A stretch of DNA of 64,000 nucleotides from Bugulina stolonifera. Its lineage: Eukaryota; Bryozoa; Gymnolaemata; Cheilostomatida; Bugulidae. Below are positions 27,404 through 36,219 of the stretch, piece by piece. The translations under genes and the position numbers were made by a program. The notes under the pieces are model-generated. The model was not told the origin of the DNA. It did no database searches and worked only from the letters and a program-made list of their open reading frames with translations. Location: NCBI GenBank assembly GCA_935421135.1, contig OW285194.1, positions 5,358,876-5,422,875 of the forward strand. Direction: 5' to 3'. Position 1 is the first letter of the stretch, and every line of letters begins with the position of its first letter.

Positions 27404-28370
27404 ATATATTATTGTTGTTACAATATTGTTTCATGGCAGTGCTGGTACATCAACCAATGACCAGACAACAATATTATTGGGGAGGCTTTCAGATGTACAT
27501 TTCAGACGTGACTAATCCTTGCTCTGAAGGGAAATAAGTCCCTTGTTTACAGTAAATATTATTACCAGGCACGCCTAGGTCCAGGCATACCATGAATCAT
27601 ATACTGGTTTCACATCCTGTTTGATCCATCTTGGATTCTGATTGGCCAGTACTTTCTCTTAGCGCCACACACATTAGTAAAAGTAACAACCATGCATCCT
27701 TTGTTGACTTTCCACTTTTTGGCTACTTACAGAGTCGATAAAACTTTGAAAGCACTCAAGTAATCATCTGTTCCATGTACATGTAGGTTCAGGGGCGGAT
27801 ATAGGAAATATTTCAACACCAGCCTATTTTCAAGAAGCCATGAATTTCACGCGTTTGAGGGAGTTAATACAAGATAAGTGTGGAACATGAACATGCATGG
27901 GTACAGTCTACTCAAAGTCATATAACATGACTTACAGGACTATAAAATGACTGTACTGCCTGAGCTAGTAAATAGAAAATGAATTGAGGCCTAGATATGC
28001 ATAGTATTGTTAGTTTACAGAGCACAGCTAGTATTGCATGCCTGATTGAACACACGCCTAGGATGGTGGCGTAGGTTCATCCGTCCACTCAGTAATTGGA
28101 AACTAGCACACACTGAAATTGAATAATTTTATTGACTGAATTTTAATCAAATCATATTTCGAATGACCATGACCTCTAGGTCCTAGGGTATTCATTAATG
28201 AATTTTAGCAATGTCACAGGGAACATAACTCCTAATAATGTGGTGAACATGTAGGCACAACTCCTAATAAATAGACAAACGCTGAGTGATAAATCAATAA
28301 TATAATAATATTACTATGATTTTAATGATGCACAATATTTGGATGCCTATCGGATGTCACCCGCTAGGGA

Positions 28371-28645
28371 GCAGCCGTGGCTTAGGGGTCAGAATGCTGA
28401 GCTTTCATGCTGAAGGTTCCAGGTTCAAATCCCGGTCATGGTGGTGTTAGGAAGAGTATCCAGTCACAATTGCTCCCGTGCCTCATATAAAATTCCTTGG
28501 GGTCATGCAAGCCAGCATGGCTTCAAGACAACTCCTCTACCCCTGCCAAAAAGGCCATGTCATCTGGGCCTTTCTCACAGGGAGTTGGCCAGCACTGGCA
28601 CCTGGCAGTGCAAGTTGCAAGAGGCTGGTCACGCTGAAGAGTATT
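28371..28645 (+). repeat. tRNA-derived SINE
   Basis: AGCCGTGGCTTAGGGGTC (A-box region) and GGTTCAAATCCCGG (B box) head a sequence whose body (GTGTTAGGAAGAGTATCCAG) recurs at 44697 and, inverted, near 56920-56937. That makes it a dispersed family. Confidence 0.7.
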
Positions 28646-29757
28646 AGCCGGTGAGTTATCGGATGTCACCCGCTCATGGGAAAACAACTGTGAGAGGACG
28701 TTCAAGTTACGAAATCATCTATTTTACACTCGTAAATGAGTATCGTCACGTTTCTTACTGCTATATTTCCTCTTTTATACTCAACAGATATGGAAAACTT
28801 TAGTGTTATTTATGTTTTGTTTACAAGATATAACTTTGATGTATTCTGCTCATGACTATAATAATTGTCAAGTAATGAATGCAGTTGATCCACCACCATT
28901 ACAGTAATTCAGGGGCGTATTTTAAGGGGCGGCAGGGAGGCACTGCCGCCCCTATTGCTAAAATAAAGTGGCCTAAAAACATTACTTTTGAAAATTTGGC
29001 ATTTTTCCCCTTAATATTTGCTTCATTTCCGGTTTGCGACCGAAGGTTAGCACTCTAGTGATAACTCTATGGCGTTATCATTCTGCTTATAACTCTATGG
29101 TGTTGCTGCGTAACGATAACCAGTAATCCTGGAATAATCACTGCATTGCAAGTGGTAAACAGAGAGACCCATAAAACTGTGTGCTCTGCTAAAAGGCTTC
29201 ATGACTATGCCAAGGTTAAAGACTTGCGGTCTTGTGAATGAATGAATAAATATTTTTTATGAATAGTTATGTATACCAAGGAAAAAATTATAAGTGCAAA
29301 AGTAAAAGTAGTGAGCGGTTGAATTACTAATAGGTGAATCAATTTGTAAGTCACTGCTATCCACAAGGTTGTCACTGACTACGAGCAGATGCATGAAATT
29401 TAATTCCAATATTATAATTTATTTTGGCTTCTTTCAAATATTTGTGATTTATTCTTTTAATATAATTAAAAGTGTTTGCACTCATTTTAGTTATTCATTC
29501 TAGCCATTGTCACTCCACTGACAGCTACTACTCTACTGCTACATTCACTACTAACAACTAAATATGTATTGTAAAGAAAAAACACTACTTTGAAAATAAA
29601 ATAATATAATATAAAATATAACAATAATAATAATATAATTATATATTTTAATTTTTTTAATATTTTAATTTATATATAATAAAAATATACTATTAATATT
29701 ATCTTAGCTTTAATAGGCTACTGCACTTTTCTCCCAAAGATTTTCATTTTAAATGCA

Positions 29758-29959
29758 TTTGATTTTAAATAATTAATTTATAATGACAATAATTGTTGAT
29801 CAGCTATTAAAAGTTGAAAATTTTAATTTATAAAATACACTTGCGCCTGTGGACTCTTTGTAAAAGATACAATCATGTAGTATTTTATAAATTAAAATTT
29901 TCAACTTTTAATAGCTGATCAACAATTATTGTCATTATAAATTAATTATTTAAAATCAA
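29758..29959. repeat. Large inverted repeat, 80-bp arms
   Basis: Arms 29758-29837 and 29880-29959 are almost perfect inverted copies (TTTGATTTTAAATAATTAAT ... ATTAATTATTTAAAATCAAA) around a 42-bp loop. They lie within the hAT-like element. Confidence 0.9.
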
Positions 29960-29978
29960 ACACATTTAAAAGTTTACA

Positions 29979-30060
29979 GTACTATTACTAGCTAGTAGAA
30001 CTTTATAATAACTACAATAATTGTAGTTATTATAAAATTCTACTAGCTAGTAATAGTACT
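29979..30060. repeat. 82-bp near-perfect palindrome
   Basis: AGTACTATTACTAGCTAGTA at the left is mirrored by TACTAGCTAGTAATAGTACT at the right, centre near 30019, with almost no loop. It is directly next to the 80-bp-arm inverted repeat. Confidence 0.9.
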
Positions 30061-30510
30061 GCAACACTTTCACTCCTATTGCAAGTTGTAGTAACAGAAG
30101 TAGTAATGAGTACTTGTAGCATGCTGCTATGTCTAATTTTTGCACTTCAGAGAGTGAAATTTTAAAATTTTCTGCTGCGCGTGCACTTGCGGGGGCCCCC
30201 ACACCCCACCCCCGTACCCCCCTTCCACCCAACTTTCTGCCTCCCCACTCAATTTTTCTAACCTACGCCCCTGTAATGTAATGTTCTTATGTATTATACT
30301 TGTACATGTACAAGCATGTATGTACATGTGCATTGCGCATTCTCTTCACACTAGTCTATATTGTACGTTTTTCTGTAAAATCATACATCCTTTGTGACTT
30401 TTATAACAGCAAACATTGAGAAGTAAGTTTTAATTAAAATTATTGATTATCTCCACATGTATATGTGTGTGTCAAGATACCATCAGGCTAGAAACTATAA
30501 TGTACCAACA

Positions 30511-30516
30511 GATACA
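30511..30516. repeat. Target site duplication, left (GATACA)
   Basis: GATACA immediately precedes the left Polinton end and is repeated directly after the right end. Six-bp duplications are the norm for Polintons, whose integrase is retrovirus-like. Confidence 0.9.
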
Positions 30517-31205
30517 AGTAGTATAGTCAGTGCACTTCTAGACAGACACGCACTCATTGACCCCTGTTTTCAACCAATCACAAGCCGGTATTTCCGATTT
30601 CAACCAATCACAGAAGAGCACAAAAATTTTGCACACGACCTTGCCAAGGTCACCCCAAAATCCCCCCTTCTGATTGGTCGAAAAAACATATGCACACTTG
30701 ACCCCGAACCCGGCCACGACCCCTTCCCTTCCTCCTTCCCACCCTCCTCCCCTCCCCCTCCCCCACCTCCCACTCCTCCCTCCTCCCCGCCACCGCCCTC
30801 GTCCCGTCCGCGCCACCGCCGTCGCCGCCGCCGCCACCGCCGCCCTCACCACCGCCGCCGCCGCCGCCACCACCACCGCCCTCACCACCGTCGCCGCCAC
30901 CGCCGCCGCCGCTACCACCGCCACCACCACCACCGCCGCCACCACCACCACCGCCACCGCCGCCGCCGCCGCCACCACCACCACCACCACCGCCGCCGCC
31001 GCCGCCGCCATCACCGTCATCACCGCCACCCCTCCTCCACCGCCGCCCACCCTCCCCCCCGCAACCCCCACTCACCCGAACGACCAATCGTTTGAGGCGG
31101 TCAAGCCGCGTCCGCCCACGTTGCGTGCGGCGCCGACCGTACACGTGGAGGCGACGCCGGTGCCCCGTATCCACCGGGCCAAGCGACTAGGCAGCGGCCC
31201 GCCGC
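30517..31205. repeat. Polinton left terminal inverted repeat
   Basis: About 689 bp, nearly identical to the reverse complement of 39929-40616 (a few substitutions and a small length difference in the triplet tract). The outer 160 bp hold two CAACCAATCACA motifs 30 bp apart and one GATTGGTC, all CCAAT-box cores. A further ACCAATCG is at 31082. The middle (about 30775-31050) is a CCG/CCA triplet tract. Long Pro-, His-, Ala- or Gly-rich frames here are tract artefacts. Confidence 0.95.
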
Positions 31206-31510
31206 CCATTCCGAGTTCCACTGGGGTGGGACTATAATGTAATATATTAAATTGTTTAGCCTCCCTATAAAAATATATAGTAGTAGGGTGTGAGTTATTT
31301 TTTAGCTTGATAGCATTTTATACAATAAACACTTCACAATTGCTGCCAATTACTCCATTTAACACTAACCTTATGTTCTACTTGTTGACATCTCTGATCA
31401 GGCACTGACTAGTAGGTAGCTGTCTCTGTTTACTCTCACTCTGTTGACTAGAGGCTGATTGTTCATACTGCTAGAGTGAGAAACTTATACCTTAAATAGT
31501 AGTATTCAGT
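31206..31510. other. Polinton left subterminal region, non-coding
   Basis: AT-rich sequence between the left terminal repeat and the satellite palindrome. I see no ORF or recognisable signal. Confidence 0.5.
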
Positions 31511-31514
31511 GGGC

Positions 31515-32285
31515 GGAGTCTAACCATTTCCCCACCCCGATGTGAATCCGAAGCCTCCCGATGTGAATCCGAAGCCTCCCGATGCACCCCGATGTGAATC
31601 CGAAGCCTCCCGATGCACCCCGATGTGAATCCGAAGCCTCCCGATGCACCCCGATGTGAATCCGAAGCCTCCCGATGCACCCCGATGTGAATCCGAAGCC
31701 TCCCGATGCATCCCGATGTGATTCCGAAGCTTCCCGATGCATCCCGATGTGATTCCGAAGCTTCCCGATGCATCCCGATGTGAATCCGAAGCTTCCCGAT
31801 GCATCCCGATGTGATTCCGAAGCTTCCCGATGCATCCCGATGCATCCCGATGTGATTCCGAAGCTTCCCGATGCATCCCGATGTGTCAATTCACATCGGG
31901 ATGCATCGGGATGCATCGGGAAGCTTCGGAATCACATCGGGATGCATCGGGAAGCTTCGGAATCACATCGGGATGCATCGGGAAGCTTCGGAATCACATC
32001 GGGATGCATCGGGAAGCTTCGGAATCACATCGGGATGCATCGGGAAGCTTCGGATTCACATCGGGATGCATCGGGAAGCTTCGGAATCACATCGGGATGC
32101 ATCGGGAAGCTTCGGAATCACATCGGGATGCATCGGGAAGCTTCGGATTCACATCGGGATGCATCGGGATGCATCGGGAAGCTTCGGAATCACATCGGGA
32201 TGCATCGGAAGGCTTCGGATTCACATCGGGATGCATCGGGAGGCTTCGGATTCACATCGGAAGGCTTCGGATTCACATCGGGTCA
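31515..32285. repeat. 31-bp satellite arranged as a large inverted repeat
   Basis: Left arm (31515-31888): about 12 units of CCCGATGCATCCCGATGTGA followed by TTCCGAAGCTT. Right arm (31893-32285): the same unit inverted (CATCGGGATGCATCGGGAAG). The centre is near 31890 (GTGTCAATTCACATCGG). Arms are about 370-390 bp and could extrude a long hairpin. Units contain ATGCAT and AAGCTT palindromes. Frames through it are open by accident and give repeat peptides (HREASESHRDASGSFG). Confidence 0.93.
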
Positions 32286-32422
32286 CATTGGGATTGGATA
32301 AAAAAAAGGGAGGAGTCAAGAAATGAGCAGTTGTATAAAGGGAGAGTGGGATCACAGTCTCAGCATTCAAAGTTCACCACATCACTACTGTACAGCTACA
32401 CTACTACAATAGTACATTATCA

Positions 32423-32683
32423 ATGGATACTGACAACATAGTACAAAACCAAGAAGAGTTATTTGCGGGCTTAACGGACTCACAAATGGATGGAATTATT
32501 GAGGAAGAAGAGTGCAGTCAGAAGAGGAAAGAAGAGGTGGATGCGTTAAAAGAGGCACGGAAGAAGGGGAAAATAATAGGAGTGGGGAGTCCTGCCCGAA
32601 AGGATCTTTCTAACATGGTGGACTCTCCGTCCTCCCCGGAGCGGGCCTCGGATAGGGGCGAGACCACAACAACCCATGGATGA
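32423..32683 (+). CDS. Polinton small plus-strand ORF, acidic/charged (86 aa), unknown
   Basis: The only plausible plus-strand gene of the element. It starts 138 bp to the right of the satellite palindrome, just after a region ending TACAATAGTACATTATCA. The product is acidic at the start (MDTDNIVQNQEELFAG), then Lys/Glu-rich with a likely helical stretch (residues about 30-50), then Ser/Pro-rich. The 3' end, including the TGA, lies in the first copy of a perfect 124-bp tandem duplication, so the present C-terminus may differ from the ancestral one. I recognise no domain; its divergent orientation would suit an early or regulatory role, but that is a guess. Confidence 0.5.
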   Translation: MDTDNIVQNQEELFAGLTDSQMDGIIEEEECSQKRKEEVDALKEARKKGKIIGVGSPARKDLSNMVDSPSSPERASDRGETTTTHG

Positions 32684-32864
32684 GTATTATTCCAAGATAG
32701 AAAAGATGCAGCTTTCTTCAGTAGTATTGTTTTATTACGAGGTGGACTCTCCGTCCTCCCCGGAGCGGGCCTCGGATAGGGGCGAGACCACAACAACCCA
32801 TGGATGAGTATTATTCCAAGATAGAAAAGATGCAGCTTTCTTCAGTAGTATTGTTTTATTACGA
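32617..32864. repeat. Perfect 124-bp tandem duplication
   Basis: 32617-32740 and 32741-32864 appear identical, beginning GGTGGACTCTCCGTCCTCCC and ending TTGTTTTATTACGA. It spans the 3' end of the small plus-strand ORF and its downstream sequence. The lack of divergence means it is very recent or an assembly artefact. Confidence 0.92.
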
Positions 32865-33020
32865 AGATAAATAGAGAAAAAATAAAAGAATCAAGAATCA
32901 AGCAGAAATCTAAAAAGCAAAGAAAAAAAAAGAATGCAGGTAAGATAAAAACTATTGGTCTCTTTTTTTTTAGTTATAGTAGTATAAAAACGAATTATAA
33001 GTAAGGTGAAGTATTTCTCT
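32865..33020. other. Polinton non-coding spacer between convergent genes
   Basis: A-rich sequence (AAAGAAAAAAAAAGAATGC, then TCTTTTTTTTTAG) between the plus-strand ORF and the protease gene. It contains AATAAAAG and may serve as the 3'-end region for both transcription directions. Confidence 0.4.
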
Positions 33021-33548
33021 CTAGTCAAAGTGAAAAGGTGAAAAAAGCATAATATTGTTTACATGCGTTGTGAGTGGGAAAGTATTATTTCTTTTATTAT
33101 AGTATAAACGTTGAAATAGAGCTCTTATAGAATGATCTCGAACTCTTCCTTCTACTCTGCTTAGCCGTGTAATTATTCCCTCCATACTCCACCCTCGAGC
33201 TCGAAGGAGACAGAACAAGATGCAGTAGTCTCCACACACGTTAGTACTCTCTTCTTGTAGACACTCTCCATTCCATACTATTGGTATTCCCCATTGTTGT
33301 AACATCTTACCCACATCAGGATAAATAGAAGGGGGGAGACCATAGGAGTCGAAATACTCTATTTCTTTTCCATTCGAAAAAACAGAGATCCAATGCTCGC
33401 CACTTTTCTCACTTGTTTGAGTGTTGAAAACAAAAGATCCAGATGGGGAGAAGGAGTCTAAGAAGTGATCCCTTGGCATAACTCCTCTAAAGGAGGTTGA
33501 TGAGAGTTTATCATCAGATAGAATATTCGAGATTGAGAATGTATCCAT
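33021..33548 (-). CDS. Polinton adenain-like maturation cysteine protease (175 aa)
   Basis: Predicted to cleave capsid precursors during particle maturation, as adenovirus protease does. The catalytic pattern is visible in order: His52 in GEHWISVF, Asp67 in YFDSYG, Gln98 in CLQEES and Cys105 in NVCGDYC. Length is slightly below that of adenovirus protease (about 200), normal for Polintons. It is the last gene of the minus-strand cluster; the capsid gene upstream ends 6 bp before its ATG, so the two are probably co-transcribed. The ORF is intact. Placing the protease next to the capsid genes fits a morphogenesis block. Confidence 0.85.
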   Translation of the reverse strand: MDTFSISNILSDDKLSSTSFRGVMPRDHFLDSFSPSGSFVFNTQTSEKSGEHWISVFSNGKEIEYFDSYGLPPSIYPDVGKMLQQWGIPIVWNGECLQEESTNVCGDYCILFCLLRARGWSMEGIITRLSRVEGRVRDHSIRALFQRLYYNKRNNTFPLTTHVNNIMLFSPFHFD

Positions 33549-33554
33549 TTTTTT

Positions 33555-34901
33555 TTACATCATCCCGGCTACCATAGATACTTCGTGATTTGCATTCAAG
33601 TAGATAATGTCATCTTTTTCTTCGTATACAAACAGTCCAAGTGTATTTTGAGTTTGATTAGCAAATGCTAGATTAATAGATAGACTCCCATTTGATAACA
33701 AGTGAAAGTTGTCATCACACAAATCTCCTGAAATGTCAAAGGCGTAGAGAGCAGCGCAGGACTTGTATTTGCTAGGGGAGATCTCATTCCCTGTGTCAGC
33801 ATCGGATGTATTTGTGACAGTGAACAAATTCATGAATTCACGAGCAAACTTTCCACTTGCAAAATTTGGTTCATATCTTCGGGTCACCGGTGTTCCATCA
33901 ATTAGTAATTCTAATGAACTTAGATTGTTATGTCCAAATTTGAAGGGATTTTGCTTATACGTTCCACTCTTTGCAGTATGGTTGACTAGTCCGACAAAGA
34001 CTCTGTTTGGCTTCTGTCCCGCTTGATCAAAGTTTACTCTCACTGACTGGTGTCCAGCAGGGATGACATGGAAATGAGTTTTTATTCGGTCAATTGGTAG
34101 TTTTATAGACTCTTGTTGCACAACCCAAACATCCATTTGTGCTTTTTGTAAGGCCGGATTGGCTTGTACACGTCGAATCCACAATTCTGTCTTAGTTATA
34201 GAAATCTTCGCCCCTCCTGCAGGGTTGTCTGTTTCTGCTAAGAGGGCCATTTGTGGAATAGCACGTTGTAGAGTAAGGCGAGAGCGAACTCCTGGTGGAA
34301 TAAGTCTTCCTTGAGAAAACATACTCAACCTAGGTCTCCCATAGAAGCTCATCTCTTTACTTGTGGCTATAAGTTTCTTTCTTTTTTCAACCACTTCGGG
34401 AGGTATACCATCATAGTCTTCTCCAGTTCCTTCATCCTCCATCCACCCACTCCCAACTTTCATATATGTGCTCTTAGCATCTTTACCATAGTTTAGGAGA
34501 TTCTCGACATAAGCTCTATGTCCATAGTTTGGTTCATACTCAACATCTTGCCCGGCCAGTTGAACAGTGGCAGAAGAAAAGAGACTGTGCATAAAATTGT
34601 CCCCTGGAACAACCTTTAGTTGTTCTTCCGCAGGTAGTACGCTTCCATCAGCCTTGCTCACCTTTACTGTGGTGTGTAAGTAAGACCTTGATAGATCTGT
34701 GTAGAGTTCGTCTGCGGGCGGGATGTTAAATTCAATAGTGCCATCAGGGGAGTCCGTAACAGGAGCCAAAGGTACCCACTCACCTCTGAGCACGCTAGTA
34801 TGAGTTGGCGGAGTGGCAAATAAGTCAAAACTGGAGTCAACCGTGTCTGGAGAGTCTTCAGAAACCTTGGAGAGAGAGATGGCTCGATGTGTGACGGACA
34901 T
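33555..34901 (-). CDS. Polinton major capsid protein, double jelly-roll type (448 aa)
   Basis: Predicted hexon-like protein that would build the icosahedral shell. The N-terminal part (FDLFATPPTHTSVLRGEW, then a TDLSRSYLH segment at about 90 and HSLFSSATVQLAG at about 110-120) matches my recollection of a Polinton/adintovirus-like capsid family that is often found in invertebrate genomes under uninformative names. The rest is beta-rich with no membrane segment, consistent with two jelly-rolls. It is shorter than the roughly 600-residue capsid proteins of larger Polintons. It is flanked by the protease downstream and the pX-like and penton-like genes upstream. The ORF is intact. Structure prediction or a profile search would settle it. 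Confidence 0.8.
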   Translation of the reverse strand: MSVTHRAISLSKVSEDSPDTVDSSFDLFATPPTHTSVLRGEWVPLAPVTDSPDGTIEFNIPPADELYTDLSRSYLHTTVKVSKADGSVLPAEEQLKVVPGDNFMHSLFSSATVQLAGQDVEYEPNYGHRAYVENLLNYGKDAKSTYMKVGSGWMEDEGTGEDYDGIPPEVVEKRKKLIATSKEMSFYGRPRLSMFSQGRLIPPGVRSRLTLQRAIPQMALLAETDNPAGGAKISITKTELWIRRVQANPALQKAQMDVWVVQQESIKLPIDRIKTHFHVIPAGHQSVRVNFDQAGQKPNRVFVGLVNHTAKSGTYKQNPFKFGHNNLSSLELLIDGTPVTRRYEPNFASGKFAREFMNLFTVTNTSDADTGNEISPSKYKSCAALYAFDISGDLCDDNFHLLSNGSLSINLAFANQTQNTLGLFVYEEKDDIIYLNANHEVSMVAGMM

Positions 34902-35006
34902 GTTCGATAGTGTGAGAGTTGTTCCATCTAGTACTTGCTCCTACAGTCGCTTGTCTAAGAGTGGGGAGTGGTGAGTCTAGGTGTGGATTATATATTTATC
35001 TTTCAT

Positions 35007-35432
35007 TTAGTCAAAAACTGTTTTTCTTCCTTTACGCTTTTTCTTTGTAGACTTTTGACTAACTCGTGCACGTTTGGCAGGTGGTTCACGTAATTCATCT
35101 TCTACATCACCTAGAAGATCCCCACCAGCTTCACGAAAACGTTTTGCTGCAGAGGATTTGAAGTTCTCTCCCTTGATTACATCTCCCAGAACCGAAGCTC
35201 CAGTAGTCAATAGCTTTTTCCCAATAGTTTTGGCACCATTCTTTAGCATGGGAAGGACCCCTCGGGCCAGTCCAGAAAAGAGTGAGCCGATCCCATTACC
35301 CGTCATAATAGGTTTTCCCCTGTACACACTCATTCCCTCTCCCACCTGGTTTGCATAATAGTCTTCATACATCTCACCTGACTCATCAGGAAAATATGGA
35401 ACTATGCGAGGGGCCATGTTATTTCTCTCCAC
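35007..35432 (-). CDS. Polinton pX-like basic virion protein (141 aa)
   Basis: Small protein with a Gly/hydrophobic amphipathic middle (GNGIGSLFSGLARGVLPML, residues about 45-65) and a strongly basic tail (KSTKKKRKGRKTVFD). This arrangement recalls the adenovirus pX/pVI-type core or membrane-active proteins found beside capsid genes in Polintons and adintoviruses. It is likely a cleavage substrate of the protease. The start overlaps the end of the penton-like gene by 14 bp. A second in-frame ATG five codons downstream (MAPRIVPYFP) could be the real start. The role is inferred from composition and position. Confidence 0.65.
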   Translation of the reverse strand: MERNNMAPRIVPYFPDESGEMYEDYYANQVGEGMSVYRGKPIMTGNGIGSLFSGLARGVLPMLKNGAKTIGKKLLTTGASVLGDVIKGENFKSSAAKRFREAGGDLLGDVEDELREPPAKRARVSQKSTKKKRKGRKTVFD

Positions 35433-36165
35433 GCGGTCTGAAACGAACCGTCAGCACAACCTTTCCACTGCGAAATGAGACCCTTTCTCCATCATCACGT
35501 CTTATATCTACCTCGATGAGGTCTGTGCTTGTATTAGACACTGGAGAGTATTGAACATTCGAAAACTCAAAGAAAACGGTGCTATTTCTTTCACTCTCTG
35601 TTATAGGAACTGTGCGAAGTAGGGGGACTAGACTATCTCCAACATGTCTTGGTGAGACTACGGAGGAGTAGACATAGAGGGATGTGAAACCAGCATTGAT
35701 GTCTGGAGGGTTTTGACTCCTGTTGATTTCCGCAGCATATTCTACATCAGGTTCGAATCCCAACACCCACGCAACATCACGTGACATCATGACAGAGTGT
35801 TCCTGTTCTCTCAACATGAGGAAGGTTTCATTCCGTAGACTATCATAGTAAAAGCTCACTACTTTTTCTAAGTCGTAGTTTATTAGTATTCTATTGATCT
35901 CACTCAAAAGTTCACCCATGGAAGCATACCTTCCACTCCTGATTTCACATTTTCGTTTGACTCCATCTTTTGTATTCGTAACCACTACATAGCCATCTTC
36001 CACATTTCTCCAGGATGCAGGGTACTGAATGCCAAGTAACCCAACCTCCCACTGTGATGAGTGAAGCTTCAATGTCTTGGCTAGCTTCGTAATGAAGTGA
36101 GCATTGGTGTTTGTGTCACTCCCACCGATGCGTACATTTGAGGTAAGTGTGACATTGAAGGCCAT
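35419..36165 (-). CDS. Polinton minor capsid (penton-like, single jelly-roll) protein (248 aa)
   Basis: The N-terminal half has the pattern typical of Polinton penton proteins: a beta strand (FNVTLTSNVRIG), a TKLAKTLKLHSSQWEVGLLG strand pair and then a short tryptophan-containing segment (YPASWRNV). The C-terminal half is beta-rich. It would occupy the fivefold vertices with the major capsid protein. The gene lies between integrase (54-bp gap) and the pX-like gene (14-bp overlap), the usual neighbourhood of capsid genes. The ORF is intact and of usual length for the family. Confidence 0.75.
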   Translation of the reverse strand: MAFNVTLTSNVRIGGSDTNTNAHFITKLAKTLKLHSSQWEVGLLGIQYPASWRNVEDGYVVVTNTKDGVKRKCEIRSGRYASMGELLSEINRILINYDLEKVVSFYYDSLRNETFLMLREQEHSVMMSRDVAWVLGFEPDVEYAAEINRSQNPPDINAGFTSLYVYSSVVSPRHVGDSLVPLLRTVPITESERNSTVFFEFSNVQYSPVSNTSTDLIEVDIRRDDGERVSFRSGKVVLTVRFRPRGEK

Positions 36166-36219
36166 CTTTGAGAGTGAGCAAAACTGAACTTACATATCGA
36201 ATTTATACTACCTTTGATC

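Larger units (their letters stand above)
28910..30273. mobile_element. hAT-like non-autonomous DNA element (candidate)
   Basis: The left end CAGGGGCGTATTTTAAGG and right end CCTACGCCCCTG form an inverted pair of the CAGGGGCGTA type common at hAT ends. The interior has no transposase and contains palindromes. The flanking 8 bp (CAGTAATT, TAATGTAA) do not form a clean duplication, so the call stays tentative. Confidence 0.45.
26997..30516. other. Intergenic region between copy B and the Polinton
   Basis: Contains the 3' UTR of copy B (AATAAA at 27398), a SINE at 28371, a hAT-like element (28910-30273) with two large palindromes, and at 30411-30510 a segment matching 13985-14090 upstream of copy B. 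I see no host gene. Confidence 0.6.

Noticed and set aside
27785..27850. Second hAT-like end (CAGGGGCGGATATAGG)
   Set aside because: No matching inverted partner or target duplication found nearby; possibly a truncated copy.
30457..31237. Long Pro/His/Arg-, Ala/Val- or Gly-rich ORFs in the Polinton terminal repeats (also 39890-40646)
   Set aside because: All frames of a CCG/CCA triplet tract stay open. Composition and presence on both strands and both ends show they are tract artefacts.
31492..32441. Overlapping 117-203-codon ORFs with HREASESHRDASG-type repeats
   Set aside because: Several frames on both strands are open at once because of the 31-bp satellite (three units make 93 bp, a multiple of three). 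There is no non-repetitive protein content.
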